Translations under genes and position numbers: made by a program
In this document: positions 52,100-61,889 of the stretch, in pieces
How positions within the stretch are numbered: position 1 is the stretch's first letter
Layout: the number at the start of each line of letters is the position of its first letter
Source of the DNA: Rubripirellula sp.
GTDB taxonomy: Bacteria; Planctomycetota; Planctomycetia; Pirellulales; Pirellulaceae
Reading direction: 5' to 3'
Assembly (NCBI GenBank): GCA_012270065.1
Contig: JAAXJB010000112.1
Span: 24,504 to 88,503, forward strand
DNA length: 64,000 bases
Notes under the pieces: model-generated
Seen by the model: the letters and a program-made list of their open reading frames with translations, nothing else
The model's database searches: none
Told to the model about the DNA's origin: nothing

Positions 52100-53509
52100 A
52101 TGGCACAGCGTTGTCGCTTTATCAATCTACTCCTGTCACTCACCCTGTTTGCGCACCTTGCGGGTTGCGCAAGATCAGTGGCAACGATTGGCACAGCCCA
52201 CCGGGCATTCGCCACTGGTGATCTTGACGCGGCGTCATTGGCACTCAAAGAAATAGCGAACGAGTCGCCGCAAATGAAAGACACCGCAAGCCTTGACATG
52301 GCCATCGTCGAACTTGCAGCAGGAAAAACCTCTGCTGCGGAACGCCGCTTGAGAGCCTTGCGTGACCACTTTGATACGGTTCCCAAAATCAAGCCCATCC
52401 ATGAACTCGCCTCGGTTGCGACCGACGAAAACGCAAGACCTTTTTACCCAGCGGGATACGAAGAGGTAATGCTCCGAACCATGCTTGCGTTCTGCTCTCT
52501 GGCGGGTGACCAGGTCGACGCCGAAAGCTATACGCTGCAAGCGATCACCCGTCAGACTGAGCTTGCCAGGCAAGCAGACCAGCAAGGTCTCAATGGTACC
52601 AACCTTTACCAACCGATCGCGATCGCCCCATATCTGCGAGGCGTTCTCAGGGAAGCCACCCATCACGATTATGATGACGCTTCGAGGTATTATCAGCTTG
52701 TCAGTTCCGTCCGGCCGGAATTTTCCGCTGCAGCCAACGATATCATCCGATCACAGAACGGCACACATAGCCAACACGGCAACGGAGTCCTGTACGTCAT
52801 CTCATGTGTTGGACGCGGCCCAGTTCTCCGCGAAACTGTTGCACCAACCACAACCGCAGCATTGGCCATCGCATCCTCAGTATTGAACACAGCAACCAAC
52901 CAGAAAAGCAAAGAGAGCTCGCCCAGCACCAGTCAGGCTGATGGCACCACCGCTGACGCGATCGACGAGGAAGTACCGGCATTGCCCAACATCGCTTCGG
53001 TCAAGGTGCCCGAGGTATTCATTCCGGCCAGTCCCATTGCTCGATTGGGAATCACCGTGAATGGAAAAATTGCGGGCACGACCGAAACAGTGACTGACAT
53101 CGGCGAATTGGCAATCCGGCAAAACACCGCGGAAATGCCGTGGACAATTGCAAGGGCTATCGTGCGGAGGGTCGCCAAGGAAACGGCGGTTGCATCGATC
53201 ACAGATGCCATCGGTCTTGAAGGAACAGCTGGATCAATGTTCCACTTTGCGACCGCATCTGCATGGAGTGGGTTGGAAAAAGCAGACCTCCGCTGCTGGG
53301 GTTTGCTACCGCGTGAAATTCAGGTTTTGCGGACTGAACTGCCAGCAGGTGATCACGAAGTCCATGTTTTGCCGCTGAATTCTGCAAGTGACACCATTTC
53401 ATCCGGCAAGCGAGTCACCGTATCGATCAACAATGGCCGAAACCACTATCTGATTGTCATGGCGCCAACCGAGCGAATGCACCTGATTCAACAAACCACG
53501 AAGAATTGA
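52100..53509 (+). CDS. COG3014-like TPR lipoprotein
   Basis: Lipobox HLAGC; YPAGYEEVMLRTMLAFCSLAGD...; SVKVPEVFIPASPIARLGITVNGKIAGTTETVTDIGELAIRQ; sits next to the LpoB-like gene. Confidence 0.7.
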   Translation: MAQRCRFINLLLSLTLFAHLAGCARSVATIGTAHRAFATGDLDAASLALKEIANESPQMKDTASLDMAIVELAAGKTSAAERRLRALRDHFDTVPKIKPIHELASVATDENARPFYPAGYEEVMLRTMLAFCSLAGDQVDAESYTLQAITRQTELARQADQQGLNGTNLYQPIAIAPYLRGVLREATHHDYDDASRYYQLVSSVRPEFSAAANDIIRSQNGTHSQHGNGVLYVISCVGRGPVLRETVAPTTTAALAIASSVLNTATNQKSKESSPSTSQADGTTADAIDEEVPALPNIASVKVPEVFIPASPIARLGITVNGKIAGTTETVTDIGELAIRQNTAEMPWTIARAIVRRVAKETAVASITDAIGLEGTAGSMFHFATASAWSGLEKADLRCWGLLPREIQVLRTELPAGDHEVHVLPLNSASDTISSGKRVTVSINNGRNHYLIVMAPTERMHLIQQTTKN

Positions 53510-53614
53510 AAATTTCGCGTGGCTGACTTGGCGTCGGCATGGGCGTCAAAGCGTCAGGATCGTCACTGGATTGCGAACTGGGAAAGATCGCCACCGCACC
53601 CCGTAGCCATCGAT

Positions 53615-53665
53615 GCCGGGCTGCCATCGCTGCCGGGCTGCAATCGATCCCGGGCTGCAATCCAT
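53615..53665. repeat. 17-bp tandem repeat, 3 units (gccgggctgcaatcgat)
   Basis: Units start at 53615, 53632 and 53649. Confidence 0.85.
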
Positions 53666-53791
53666 GCAGTGTCAGATCTTTTCTCCCAATCGCTGTCGCC
53701 TCTTCAGCATTCGGCCCTTTTCGAGCCAAAGCCAAAGAAGCAACGCAGAATCATCCATTTCAGCAATCGCAATGCAGGGGATGCCTCGGGG

Positions 53792-54562
53792 TCAGCCTCG
53801 AGCCCGATCAGGCTTGGCAAGCCCACCACCAAGCGTCCCATCATCGAGTTCCTGAACGGTTCTACCGAGAACAATATCAAAATTGGCTTCCAACTCACCA
53901 ATCCTCGATCCTTTGATCGGATTGAATCCGACGAGCAGGGAGTCACGGGCCGCCTGATTAGCAAGACGCTTGAACAGGAAATCCTGCTCGTTCATGGGAT
54001 GCCCTTTGACCAGCATCTGCGTGGTCAGAACACGATGTCCATTTTTGCTGACGCCAAAGTGGATGTGCGGTGTTCTGCCGGGATAAGGCACTGGCTTGAT
54101 CGTGCGGAAAAAGTAGCGTCCCTGGCTGTCAGTCAAGTAACGGCCGTAACCCTGAAAATTGGCGTCAGCCTTGGTTTTATTACTGGAACGACTATGAAGA
54201 TAGGCTCCCCCAGCATCACACTGCCAGATTTCAACGAACGCATTTCGAATTGGCTGCCCGTTTTTGCCTAACACACGCCCCGAAAGGTAGGTAATCTCTC
54301 CGACACCCGGATTCAGCGAGTCGTTGATCAGGAGAAGGTCGTTGTCGGTATCAAGCGGAAGGCGATCAGGGTAGAACGGACCTTCCACCATGCTTGCCGT
54401 GCGAACCAGGCCACCTTCAACTTCCTCTGCAAAGCATCCTGGAATCGCGAATGCGGCGGAAAGCAACGCAGAACTTTTCAGCAAAGATCTTCGATTCATC
54501 GACATCCAATGCCGATCAGATTCCGATCCGGATTCCGCCTTGGGATGAGCTTTCATGGCCAT
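53792..54562 (-). CDS. Intradiol ring-cleavage dioxygenase, protocatechuate 3,4-dioxygenase-like
   Basis: EGPFYPDRLPLDTDNDLLLIND; GRVLGKNGQPIRNAFVEIWQCDAGGAYLH; RYFFRTIKPVPYPGRTPHIHFGV. Confidence 0.92.
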   Translation of the reverse strand: MAMKAHPKAESGSESDRHWMSMNRRSLLKSSALLSAAFAIPGCFAEEVEGGLVRTASMVEGPFYPDRLPLDTDNDLLLINDSLNPGVGEITYLSGRVLGKNGQPIRNAFVEIWQCDAGGAYLHSRSSNKTKADANFQGYGRYLTDSQGRYFFRTIKPVPYPGRTPHIHFGVSKNGHRVLTTQMLVKGHPMNEQDFLFKRLANQAARDSLLVGFNPIKGSRIGELEANFDIVLGRTVQELDDGTLGGGLAKPDRARG

Positions 54563-55003
54563 TCTGTTTCCTCATTCAAATCGTGGTCAAGGATGTTACT
54601 TTGCTATCGTAAAATCAGGTCGCTCGCCACAGGCAAGGCCATGTCAGCGTCACGACGATGCTGACACTTTACGCTCAATTGATCTCGATGGATGTAAAGG
54701 AATTGTAACAGCACTGGGCGTCTGACTCGATGATGCCACCTGAAACCCGGCAACCTCACCGAGCCCCCCACAACAGCACACGCTTCAGAGCAGCAACCGC
54801 CTGCCAGAATGTCGGGTTGGAAGATGCTGTTCGGGCAACACCCGCTGGCTTCACCCCCCCGTGGCTAGATAGACTGGGAACTTGCACGGCGGAAAAACAC
54901 TCGGAAAAGGACAAAGGTATCCAGGTTGGGTACCGGGTGGGATTCATCAGAATTCCGCCCAACCGGCCAGCAGTTTGCGAGGTGCCGAGCAGGAGCCACG
55001 ACA

Positions 55004-56926
55004 GTGACGGACACAACGAAAACTCGATTCTGGTCGCCCCAACAAAGCGCCGAGCTGTACGAAATTGATCGTTGGAGCGACGGCTACTTCAACATTTCAG
55101 ACCGGGGCACAATCACAGTCTCCCCAACGCGCCAGGCAGAAGACGGGATTGACCTGAAGGAACTCATCGACGGTCTGAAACAACGAGGTCTCGACCTGCC
55201 CATTCTGATCCGTTTCAACGGGATCCTGGGAGACCGCCTGAAAACACTCAGCCAATGTTTTCAAAAGGCAATTGACGAGAACGGTTACCAGAATGGATAT
55301 CGCTGCATCTATCCCATCAAGGTCAACCAGCAGCGTGATGTTGTCCAGCAGATCATTCGCCACGGACAGCAATTCGGCTCAGGTGTCGAGGCTGGAAGCA
55401 AACCTGAACTGCTGGCGGTTGTCGCAATGACCGATGCGGATACGCCAATCATCTGCAATGGTTTCAAGGATGCCGAGTTCATCCGCATGGCATTGCTGGC
55501 TCAGAGGCTTGGACGCACGGTGATTCCGGTGGTTGAGAAAGTCAGTGAACTGGATCTGATTCTCGAGATTTCCGAAGAACTCGGTGTTCGCCCGACTTTG
55601 GGTATGCGTGTCAAGCTTGCCACGCGGGGTTCGGGACGTTGGCAAGCCAGCGGTGGCTACCGCAGTAAATTCGGACTCACCGTTGCGGAAATGCTCAATC
55701 AGCTCGACCGCTTGATCGACCACGGCATGGGTGACTGTTTCCAGTTGCTGCATTTTCATGTGGGCAGCCAGGTAGGAAACATAAGACAGCTCAAGGCAGC
55801 ACTTGTCGAGGCAGCGAGAATCTATGTTGACCTGCATCGCCGTGGTGCAGGCTTGAAGTATCTCGACGTTGGAGGCGGGTTGGGTGTCGACTACGACGGC
55901 TCACAAAGCGACACCGCCTCAAGCATGAACTACACCGTGCAGGAATATGCCAACGACGTCGTGTTCCACGTCCAGACTGTTTGCGATGAGGCAGCTGTCC
56001 CCCACCCTCAATTGATATCGGAAAGCGGCAGGGCAATCGCTGCCCATCACAGCGTACTTGTCGTAGAAACTCTGGGTGTTACATCGCAGGGTAATGTGCA
56101 AGCAGTTCCCATGCAGGTTCCAGAGCATTATGAGCAGCCAGTGCTCGATCTCTGGAATACATTCTGCGACCTCAGCAGCGAAAACATCCATGAGTCATAC
56201 CACGATGCACAACTAGCTTTGGACATGTGCATGAGTTTATTCAGTGGGGGCTATCTTCCACTGGAACAACGAGTGACAGCAGAGGACCTGTTCTTTTCTC
56301 TATGCCATCGCATCCGTGACATGGCAAATGCGCAGCAGGATCCGCATGTGGACTTCAAAGAGCTTGATCGCATGCTCTCCGACATCTACTTCGTCAACTT
56401 TTCCCTCTTTCAATCCATTCCCGATTCCTGGGCGATCAACCATCTTTTTCCAGTCGTTCCAGTGCACCGTCTGGATGAACAGCCTACAAGACACGCTGTG
56501 CTAGGTGACATCACCTGCGATAGCGATGGAAAAGTGGATCGATTCATCGACGGCGGCAAACAGAAAAGAACGCTTCTGCTGCACGATCTTCGCCCGAATG
56601 AACCTTATCAGCTTGCGGTATTCATGGTCGGCGCCTATCAGGAAATCCTGGGTGACCTGCACAACCTGTTTGGTGATACCCATGCCGTGCATGTTGATGT
56701 TCACAACGGCAATGCAAAGGTGCAGTCGATCGTCAAAGGCGATACCGTTCGCGAAGTACTCGGTTATGTCCAATACGAAGGGCGTGAACTGGTAGACAAA
56801 CTACAGGATGCGGTCGAAGACGCTTTGCAACACGGTCACATCACCAACGAACAAGCCGGCGACACCGTTTCATTTTACGAACAGGCTCTCGCACATTACA
56901 CCTACTTGTCGGGCCGCAGCGAATGA
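55004..56926 (+). CDS. speA: Biosynthetic arginine decarboxylase
   Basis: LPILIRFNGILGDRL; YRCIYPIKVNQQRDVVQQIIRHGQQFGSGVEAGSKPEL; KYLDVGGGLGVDYDGS; GTG start in frame with the 54926 ORF. Confidence 0.95.
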   Translation: MTDTTKTRFWSPQQSAELYEIDRWSDGYFNISDRGTITVSPTRQAEDGIDLKELIDGLKQRGLDLPILIRFNGILGDRLKTLSQCFQKAIDENGYQNGYRCIYPIKVNQQRDVVQQIIRHGQQFGSGVEAGSKPELLAVVAMTDADTPIICNGFKDAEFIRMALLAQRLGRTVIPVVEKVSELDLILEISEELGVRPTLGMRVKLATRGSGRWQASGGYRSKFGLTVAEMLNQLDRLIDHGMGDCFQLLHFHVGSQVGNIRQLKAALVEAARIYVDLHRRGAGLKYLDVGGGLGVDYDGSQSDTASSMNYTVQEYANDVVFHVQTVCDEAAVPHPQLISESGRAIAAHHSVLVVETLGVTSQGNVQAVPMQVPEHYEQPVLDLWNTFCDLSSENIHESYHDAQLALDMCMSLFSGGYLPLEQRVTAEDLFFSLCHRIRDMANAQQDPHVDFKELDRMLSDIYFVNFSLFQSIPDSWAINHLFPVVPVHRLDEQPTRHAVLGDITCDSDGKVDRFIDGGKQKRTLLLHDLRPNEPYQLAVFMVGAYQEILGDLHNLFGDTHAVHVDVHNGNAKVQSIVKGDTVREVLGYVQYEGRELVDKLQDAVEDALQHGHITNEQAGDTVSFYEQALAHYTYLSGRSE

Positions 56927-57068
56927 CAAGCTCGTGCATGAAGAAGGCGATCGTGAAACCACGGCCAACGCCGACACTCTACGGCCGCTCCGCATGGCAA
57001 GACGCCGTCAACAGCATTCGAACAATACCGGAAAAACAGAAGCGGCCCGTGTCGATGCCTCCCGACAG

Positions 57069-57094
57069 AGACTCCATGCAAAGACTCCATGTAA
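57069..57094. repeat. Two tandem 13-bp units (agactccatgcaa / agactccatgtaa)
   Basis: Direct reading of sequence. Confidence 0.7.
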
Positions 57095-57174
57095 GGGTTC
57101 TCGGGAGAACCGTCTTTGGCCCTGCAGGGCGACACACTGCCGGATTACCTTCCCCCGGCAAACAGGACGCCGAC

Positions 57175-57212
57175 CGTGTAATTCCACAAACAACGTGTAA
57201 TTCCAAAAAACT
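57175..57212. repeat. Two tandem 19-bp units starting cgtgtaattcca
   Basis: Copies start at 57175 and 57194. Confidence 0.7.
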
Positions 57213-57554
57213 CTGGATTCACCTGACAAACGCACACCCATTGCTCGGTGGCGGGAGAGCAGCCACCCGAACGGTTTTTGCCACCCCACAGTCCGAGGCC
57301 GACATTCGGACAAAACCATTGTAATTTGCGGTAAAACCCACAAACCGGAACGGCATTTCCCAAAGTCAGCCGAGGCGACGAAGGGTCCTGAGTGCAGTGT
57401 CTGAAGGCGACATAACCCGGCCGCTTTTGCGGTAGACGCTGGTCGGCTATCGCTCGCCTGCTACCATAGAGGGATACGCGAAGGACACAATATTTGCTTC
57501 ATCCAGCGACGCCCGTGTCTCTGCTGCCGACGAGAACAAGCCGAGGAGAAATCG

Positions 57555-58718
57555 TTGTCCATCCTGCTCACCGCCAAATGGCTGATCCCGCTGGTTCACA
57601 CTTTGACGCTGGCAGTCCTGCCTGTTGTCGTTGAAACCACGGACGGAAAGAAAATTCGTGGTGAACTTTCAGGCATCACCGCTGACAAGTTGCTTGTGAC
57701 AGCCGCCGGAAGTACTCAAGAGCTGTCTTTCGACGATCTTGTGTCGATGGAGCGAACAGATTTCACTCCGAAAGTCCCCCCAGCCACGAACGTTGCATTT
57801 GCCAATGGCTCGAGGGTTTTCACGGGAGGGCTGACTTTTGACGGGCAGGGCGTGCTAGTCAGTCCACGACGCCAGGAACCGCTGCTGGCACCCGTCAAGA
57901 AACTACGATCCATACGCTTCCGAAAATCGTCAGCAGAAACGGATGCCCAGTGGCTCGGCCTCGCAAACGTAGAAAGCAAACGCGACACCCTGGTCATCCG
58001 CCGCCCGGGCAATCGTCTTGACCCACAGGAAGGCATCATTCTGGCCATCAAGGATGCAATCGTCGTGTTCGATCTTGACGGTACAGAAATCGACGCGCCG
58101 ATGAATCAGCTCGAAGGCATCGTATTCGGCGGCAAGGCCGAAGTGGAGAAAACTCCTCCTCTCAGACTGACTGACATCTACGGGTCCACCTGGCTACTCA
58201 CCAGCATCAAAACGGACGCGGATGGTGAATCATTGAACATCCAACTCGATGACAGCCTCGAACATGCAATCCCGATGGACCAAGTGGCAAGAATCGACTG
58301 GAGCAGTGGAGTGCTTCTGCTGTCGGCAGAAAAGCCATCGGTATCAAAGTTCACGCCGTACCTTGCGACCAACGTTGCACCAGACCTGGTAGACCGGTTC
58401 TTTGCCCCCCGTCAACAGGGCGAAGCAGACTTGCAGATGAATGGTGGTTCCGTTTTGGAATACAGACTTGATCCGGAATTCAAAAGGTTTGCCGGCGCTG
58501 TAGTTCGCGGACAGGCGGACGGGGTCAACGGAGCGTTGAAAGTCAACATCAAACTCGACGACAAGCTGGTCTGGAGTGAGTCGCTGACGGACGCTCAACC
58601 ACGCGGCTTTGATATCGAAACAGGAAAGGCTCGAAAGGTCAGGCTGGAGGTTGGACTGGGTGGCGACGGCGATGCAGGTGACAACATTCGTTTGCTTCGC
58701 CCACGTTTACTGAAGTGA
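57555..58718 (+). CDS. Secreted protein with C-terminal NPCBM/NEW2-like domain
   Basis: Signal peptide; C-terminal FKRFAGAVVRGQADGVNGALKVNIKLDDKLVWSESLTDAQPRGFDIETGKARKVRLEVGLGGDGDAGDNIRLLRPRL. Confidence 0.78.
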   Translation: MSILLTAKWLIPLVHTLTLAVLPVVVETTDGKKIRGELSGITADKLLVTAAGSTQELSFDDLVSMERTDFTPKVPPATNVAFANGSRVFTGGLTFDGQGVLVSPRRQEPLLAPVKKLRSIRFRKSSAETDAQWLGLANVESKRDTLVIRRPGNRLDPQEGIILAIKDAIVVFDLDGTEIDAPMNQLEGIVFGGKAEVEKTPPLRLTDIYGSTWLLTSIKTDADGESLNIQLDDSLEHAIPMDQVARIDWSSGVLLLSAEKPSVSKFTPYLATNVAPDLVDRFFAPRQQGEADLQMNGGSVLEYRLDPEFKRFAGAVVRGQADGVNGALKVNIKLDDKLVWSESLTDAQPRGFDIETGKARKVRLEVGLGGDGDAGDNIRLLRPRLLK

Positions 58719-58887
58719 TTCATCAACCCAAGTACGGCAAACCTGACTCACAAGCCAACGAACCAGCATGAAAATGCACCCATACATACTGCAGGCCAGA
58801 TGATGCATTCGAAATCGCGGCACTTCCTGCGAATCGGGAATAACGCCGGACATCGAAGAAAAGCCTGACTACCATTGTTTACCTGAC

Positions 58888-60873
58888 ATGAAGCTCACAA
58901 TTATCGAACTGATGAAAAAAGCACGACGACTCAACAGCCTGCTAGCGCTCGTCCTGACCCTGTGGTTCAGTAGCCCTTCAACAGCTTCAGACCCGATTGA
59001 ACTGGATCCAGTCCTGGAAGCAGTCGAAACCCGTCGGATCGAATCGATCGCCCGCGCCGTACCATCGGCGGTCAGCGTCTTTGTACCTGGCGGCGGAGGC
59101 GGTGGCAGCGGAGTGGTGATATCGCCTGACGGTTATGCACTGACCAACTTTCATGTCACAAGCCCTGCGGGCTCTTTCATGCGCTGCGGCATGAGCGATG
59201 GAAACGTGTACGATGCAGTCATCGTTGGGATCGACCCTGTGGGCGACCTGGCAATGATCCGACTGCTTGGACGCAGCGACTTTCCAACTGCCACACTGGG
59301 CAACAGTCGAACGGCCCAAGCCGGAGACTGGTGCATGGTAATCGGCAATCCTTTTCTGCTGGCAACCAATCTGAAACCGACCGTGACCTATGGAATCCTC
59401 AGCGGCGTAGGGCGTTATCAATATCCTTCGGGCACTTTGCTTGAATACGGGGACTGCCTGCAAACCGATGCCTCTGTTAATCCCGGCAACTCGGGTGGTC
59501 CCATCTATGATGCCGAAGGTCGACTGCTGGGCATCATCGGCCGCTGCTCCTTTGAGAAACGTGGTCGAGTGAACGTCGGAGTTGGCTATGCAATTTCGAT
59601 CAATCAGGCTGAGAATTTCATTGGATACCTGCACAGCGGTCGCATTGTTGATCACGCGACACTTGGTGCCACCGTGTCAACTGACCCGGATGGGGGCGCC
59701 GTGGTATCGAACATTCTGGAATCCAGCGACGCTTATCGCCGCGGTCTGCGGTATGGGGCAGAAATTCTCGAAATCGATGGCCGGACCGTACAGACGGCCA
59801 ATGACGTCCAAAATGTACTCGCCACGCTGCCCAGTGGCTGGCGTGTCAAACTCGCGTATCGTTCGAAAGGACAAACCGTTGAAACGCTGGTTCGTTTGAT
59901 GGGTGTTCACCTGGAAGACGAACTGCTGAAAAAGATGGCCGGGGCACTCCCTCCTCCTCCGCCTCGCCCGCAACAGCCCGGCGACAACAAGGACAAACCG
60001 AAGGACGGCGACGCCCCGGATGGCGAAAAAGAGAACAAGCCGCCGCAAAGGGGTCCACGTGGTCAACCTGCAGGCAAGCCAGCCATAAAGATCCCGCAGA
60101 AGGTCAAGGACCAGCTGGTAGAAAGAAAAGGATTTGCCAACTACCACTTCAACCTTGTTGAACAGAAAGCGTTCATCAACGCCCTGCGGAACCAGTTCCC
60201 CAGCAGAAACAAAGAACAGCCGGTGGCAGAGGCAGACGAAAACGCCAGTCCAAAACAGGCATGGGTGATCCGTGGAGAAACAGTGGAAGAATCGCCAAAG
60301 CCCATCACGATTCAGATCGACACAGACAGGATGTCACTCGCGATTGGGAAACAGACTTTCGAAATCAGCAAGCGGAGTAAAATGTACGATGCCATCACCG
60401 ATGGTGACCCGACAGGCGTCCTGCCGGCGTTGGACGCGTGGCGGAGGATGCTCGACGATGGCCCCCGGAAATTCGGCGAATCGTACTATCTGGGAACAAT
60501 GCCTCTTGGCGGCGAACGCCCGCTACGCGACGTCATGGTCGGAATCGCAGGAGAACTGCAGGTGCGTTGGCTGAGCCACCCCGAGACAGGACTGGTCGAA
60601 GCCATCGAAGTGTTCGCTGATCGCGATGAAGACCCTGCGGAACTATGGGTCTTACGAGAGGGTGATTCGCAATCGATGCCGACCATTCTGGATCTTCGTT
60701 ACGGCTTGGACAGCAGACTGAAAATCAAGGTCAACTCATGGGAATCTGTCCCAGGCAGTGAACTTGAGTGGGACAACGGAGAAAAGAATGCCGCTGTCGG
60801 GCCTGCTCGACCACTGATTCAAAACGCGACCGGGTCAAAATTGGCTCTTGCCAACAAAGAGGTGAGTTCATGA
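58888..60873 (+). CDS. Trypsin-like HtrA-type serine protease with PDZ domain (catalytic triad intact)
   Basis: TNFHV (His), DPVGDLAMIRL (Asp), NPGNSGGP (Ser); PDZ region GGAVVSNILESSDAYRRGLRYGAEILEIDGR. Confidence 0.93.
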   Translation: MKLTIIELMKKARRLNSLLALVLTLWFSSPSTASDPIELDPVLEAVETRRIESIARAVPSAVSVFVPGGGGGGSGVVISPDGYALTNFHVTSPAGSFMRCGMSDGNVYDAVIVGIDPVGDLAMIRLLGRSDFPTATLGNSRTAQAGDWCMVIGNPFLLATNLKPTVTYGILSGVGRYQYPSGTLLEYGDCLQTDASVNPGNSGGPIYDAEGRLLGIIGRCSFEKRGRVNVGVGYAISINQAENFIGYLHSGRIVDHATLGATVSTDPDGGAVVSNILESSDAYRRGLRYGAEILEIDGRTVQTANDVQNVLATLPSGWRVKLAYRSKGQTVETLVRLMGVHLEDELLKKMAGALPPPPPRPQQPGDNKDKPKDGDAPDGEKENKPPQRGPRGQPAGKPAIKIPQKVKDQLVERKGFANYHFNLVEQKAFINALRNQFPSRNKEQPVAEADENASPKQAWVIRGETVEESPKPITIQIDTDRMSLAIGKQTFEISKRSKMYDAITDGDPTGVLPALDAWRRMLDDGPRKFGESYYLGTMPLGGERPLRDVMVGIAGELQVRWLSHPETGLVEAIEVFADRDEDPAELWVLREGDSQSMPTILDLRYGLDSRLKIKVNSWESVPGSELEWDNGEKNAAVGPARPLIQNATGSKLALANKEVSS

Positions 60874-61889
60874 ATCGTATATCTGGTTTGATCGTGGCAC
60901 TGTTGACCATCGCACTGCTCGTTGCTTCGACATCACCAATGGCCCATGCGGAGGCCCCTTTGGGGAAATGGGTACGTGATGCCCAGAAACGTGTTGTGAA
61001 GATCTATGGTGCGGGTGGCTTGAAAGGTCTGGAAGCCTATCAGAGTGGTTTCCTTGTCTCGCCCGATGGCCACATCGCAACTGCGTGGAGCTACGTACTG
61101 GACGTCAATCCCGTTGTTCTGCTTGATGATGGGCGGCGTTTCGAATCAAAAATTGTTGGATTCGAACCTGCGTTGGAATTGGCAGTTCTGAAAATTGATG
61201 CGACCGACACACCGTTTTTTGAACTCAACGAAAAGCGTTCTGTGGACTGGGGCGACCCTGTGATTGCAGTGAGCAACCTGTTCAACATTGCCACTGGAAA
61301 CGAACCTGCCAGCGTGATGCAGGGAACAGTCGCATCCACCGCGGATTTGAACGCGAGAAGGGGAACATTCAAGACACCTTATCGCGGACAGGTTCTGGTG
61401 CTTGATCTGATTGCCAACAACCCTGGTGCTGCCGGAGGGGCAGTCATCGACACGGATGGTCAGTTGGCAGGAATGCTTGGAAAAGAGTTGCGTGACGCAA
61501 CGACAGGTGTATGGCTGAACTATGCCGTGCCGGCCGATGCCCTGCGAACAACCGTTGGTGACATCATCGCAGGCAGGAAAACCACCGCAGTCGATGCGAC
61601 CACCAAGACATTGCCTCGCAAAGACTCGCATAACCCCGCTGCCCTGGGGCTCGTGCTGGTGCCTGACGTTTTGGAGATAACGCCAGCATTTGTGGACAAA
61701 GTAAAACCGGACAGCCCGGCATCGCGTGCATCTCTGAAAGCCGATGATCTGATTCTGCTGGTCAACGGCCAGCGAGTGGACGGCCAACGTACTTTACGTT
61801 CACTGCTGCGGACAATCGACCGACGCGATGATGTTGAACTGACGGTTCAACGCGACACAGACATTCTTCCCGTTACACTGCAACCGTGA
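60870..61889 (+). CDS. HtrA-like PDZ protein, predicted pseudoprotease
   Basis: Same fold landmarks, but His position is TAWSYV, Asp position ALELAVLKI, Ser position NPGAAGGA; PDZ VKPDSPASRASLKADDLILLVNGQRV; ATGA overlap with previous gene. Confidence 0.88.
   Translation: MNRISGLIVALLTIALLVASTSPMAHAEAPLGKWVRDAQKRVVKIYGAGGLKGLEAYQSGFLVSPDGHIATAWSYVLDVNPVVLLDDGRRFESKIVGFEPALELAVLKIDATDTPFFELNEKRSVDWGDPVIAVSNLFNIATGNEPASVMQGTVASTADLNARRGTFKTPYRGQVLVLDLIANNPGAAGGAVIDTDGQLAGMLGKELRDATTGVWLNYAVPADALRTTVGDIIAGRKTTAVDATTKTLPRKDSHNPAALGLVLVPDVLEITPAFVDKVKPDSPASRASLKADDLILLVNGQRVDGQRTLRSLLRTIDRRDDVELTVQRDTDILPVTLQP

Noticed and set aside
58987-59655. 222-aa minus-strand ORF
   Set aside because: Antisense to the intact HtrA-like protease domain.
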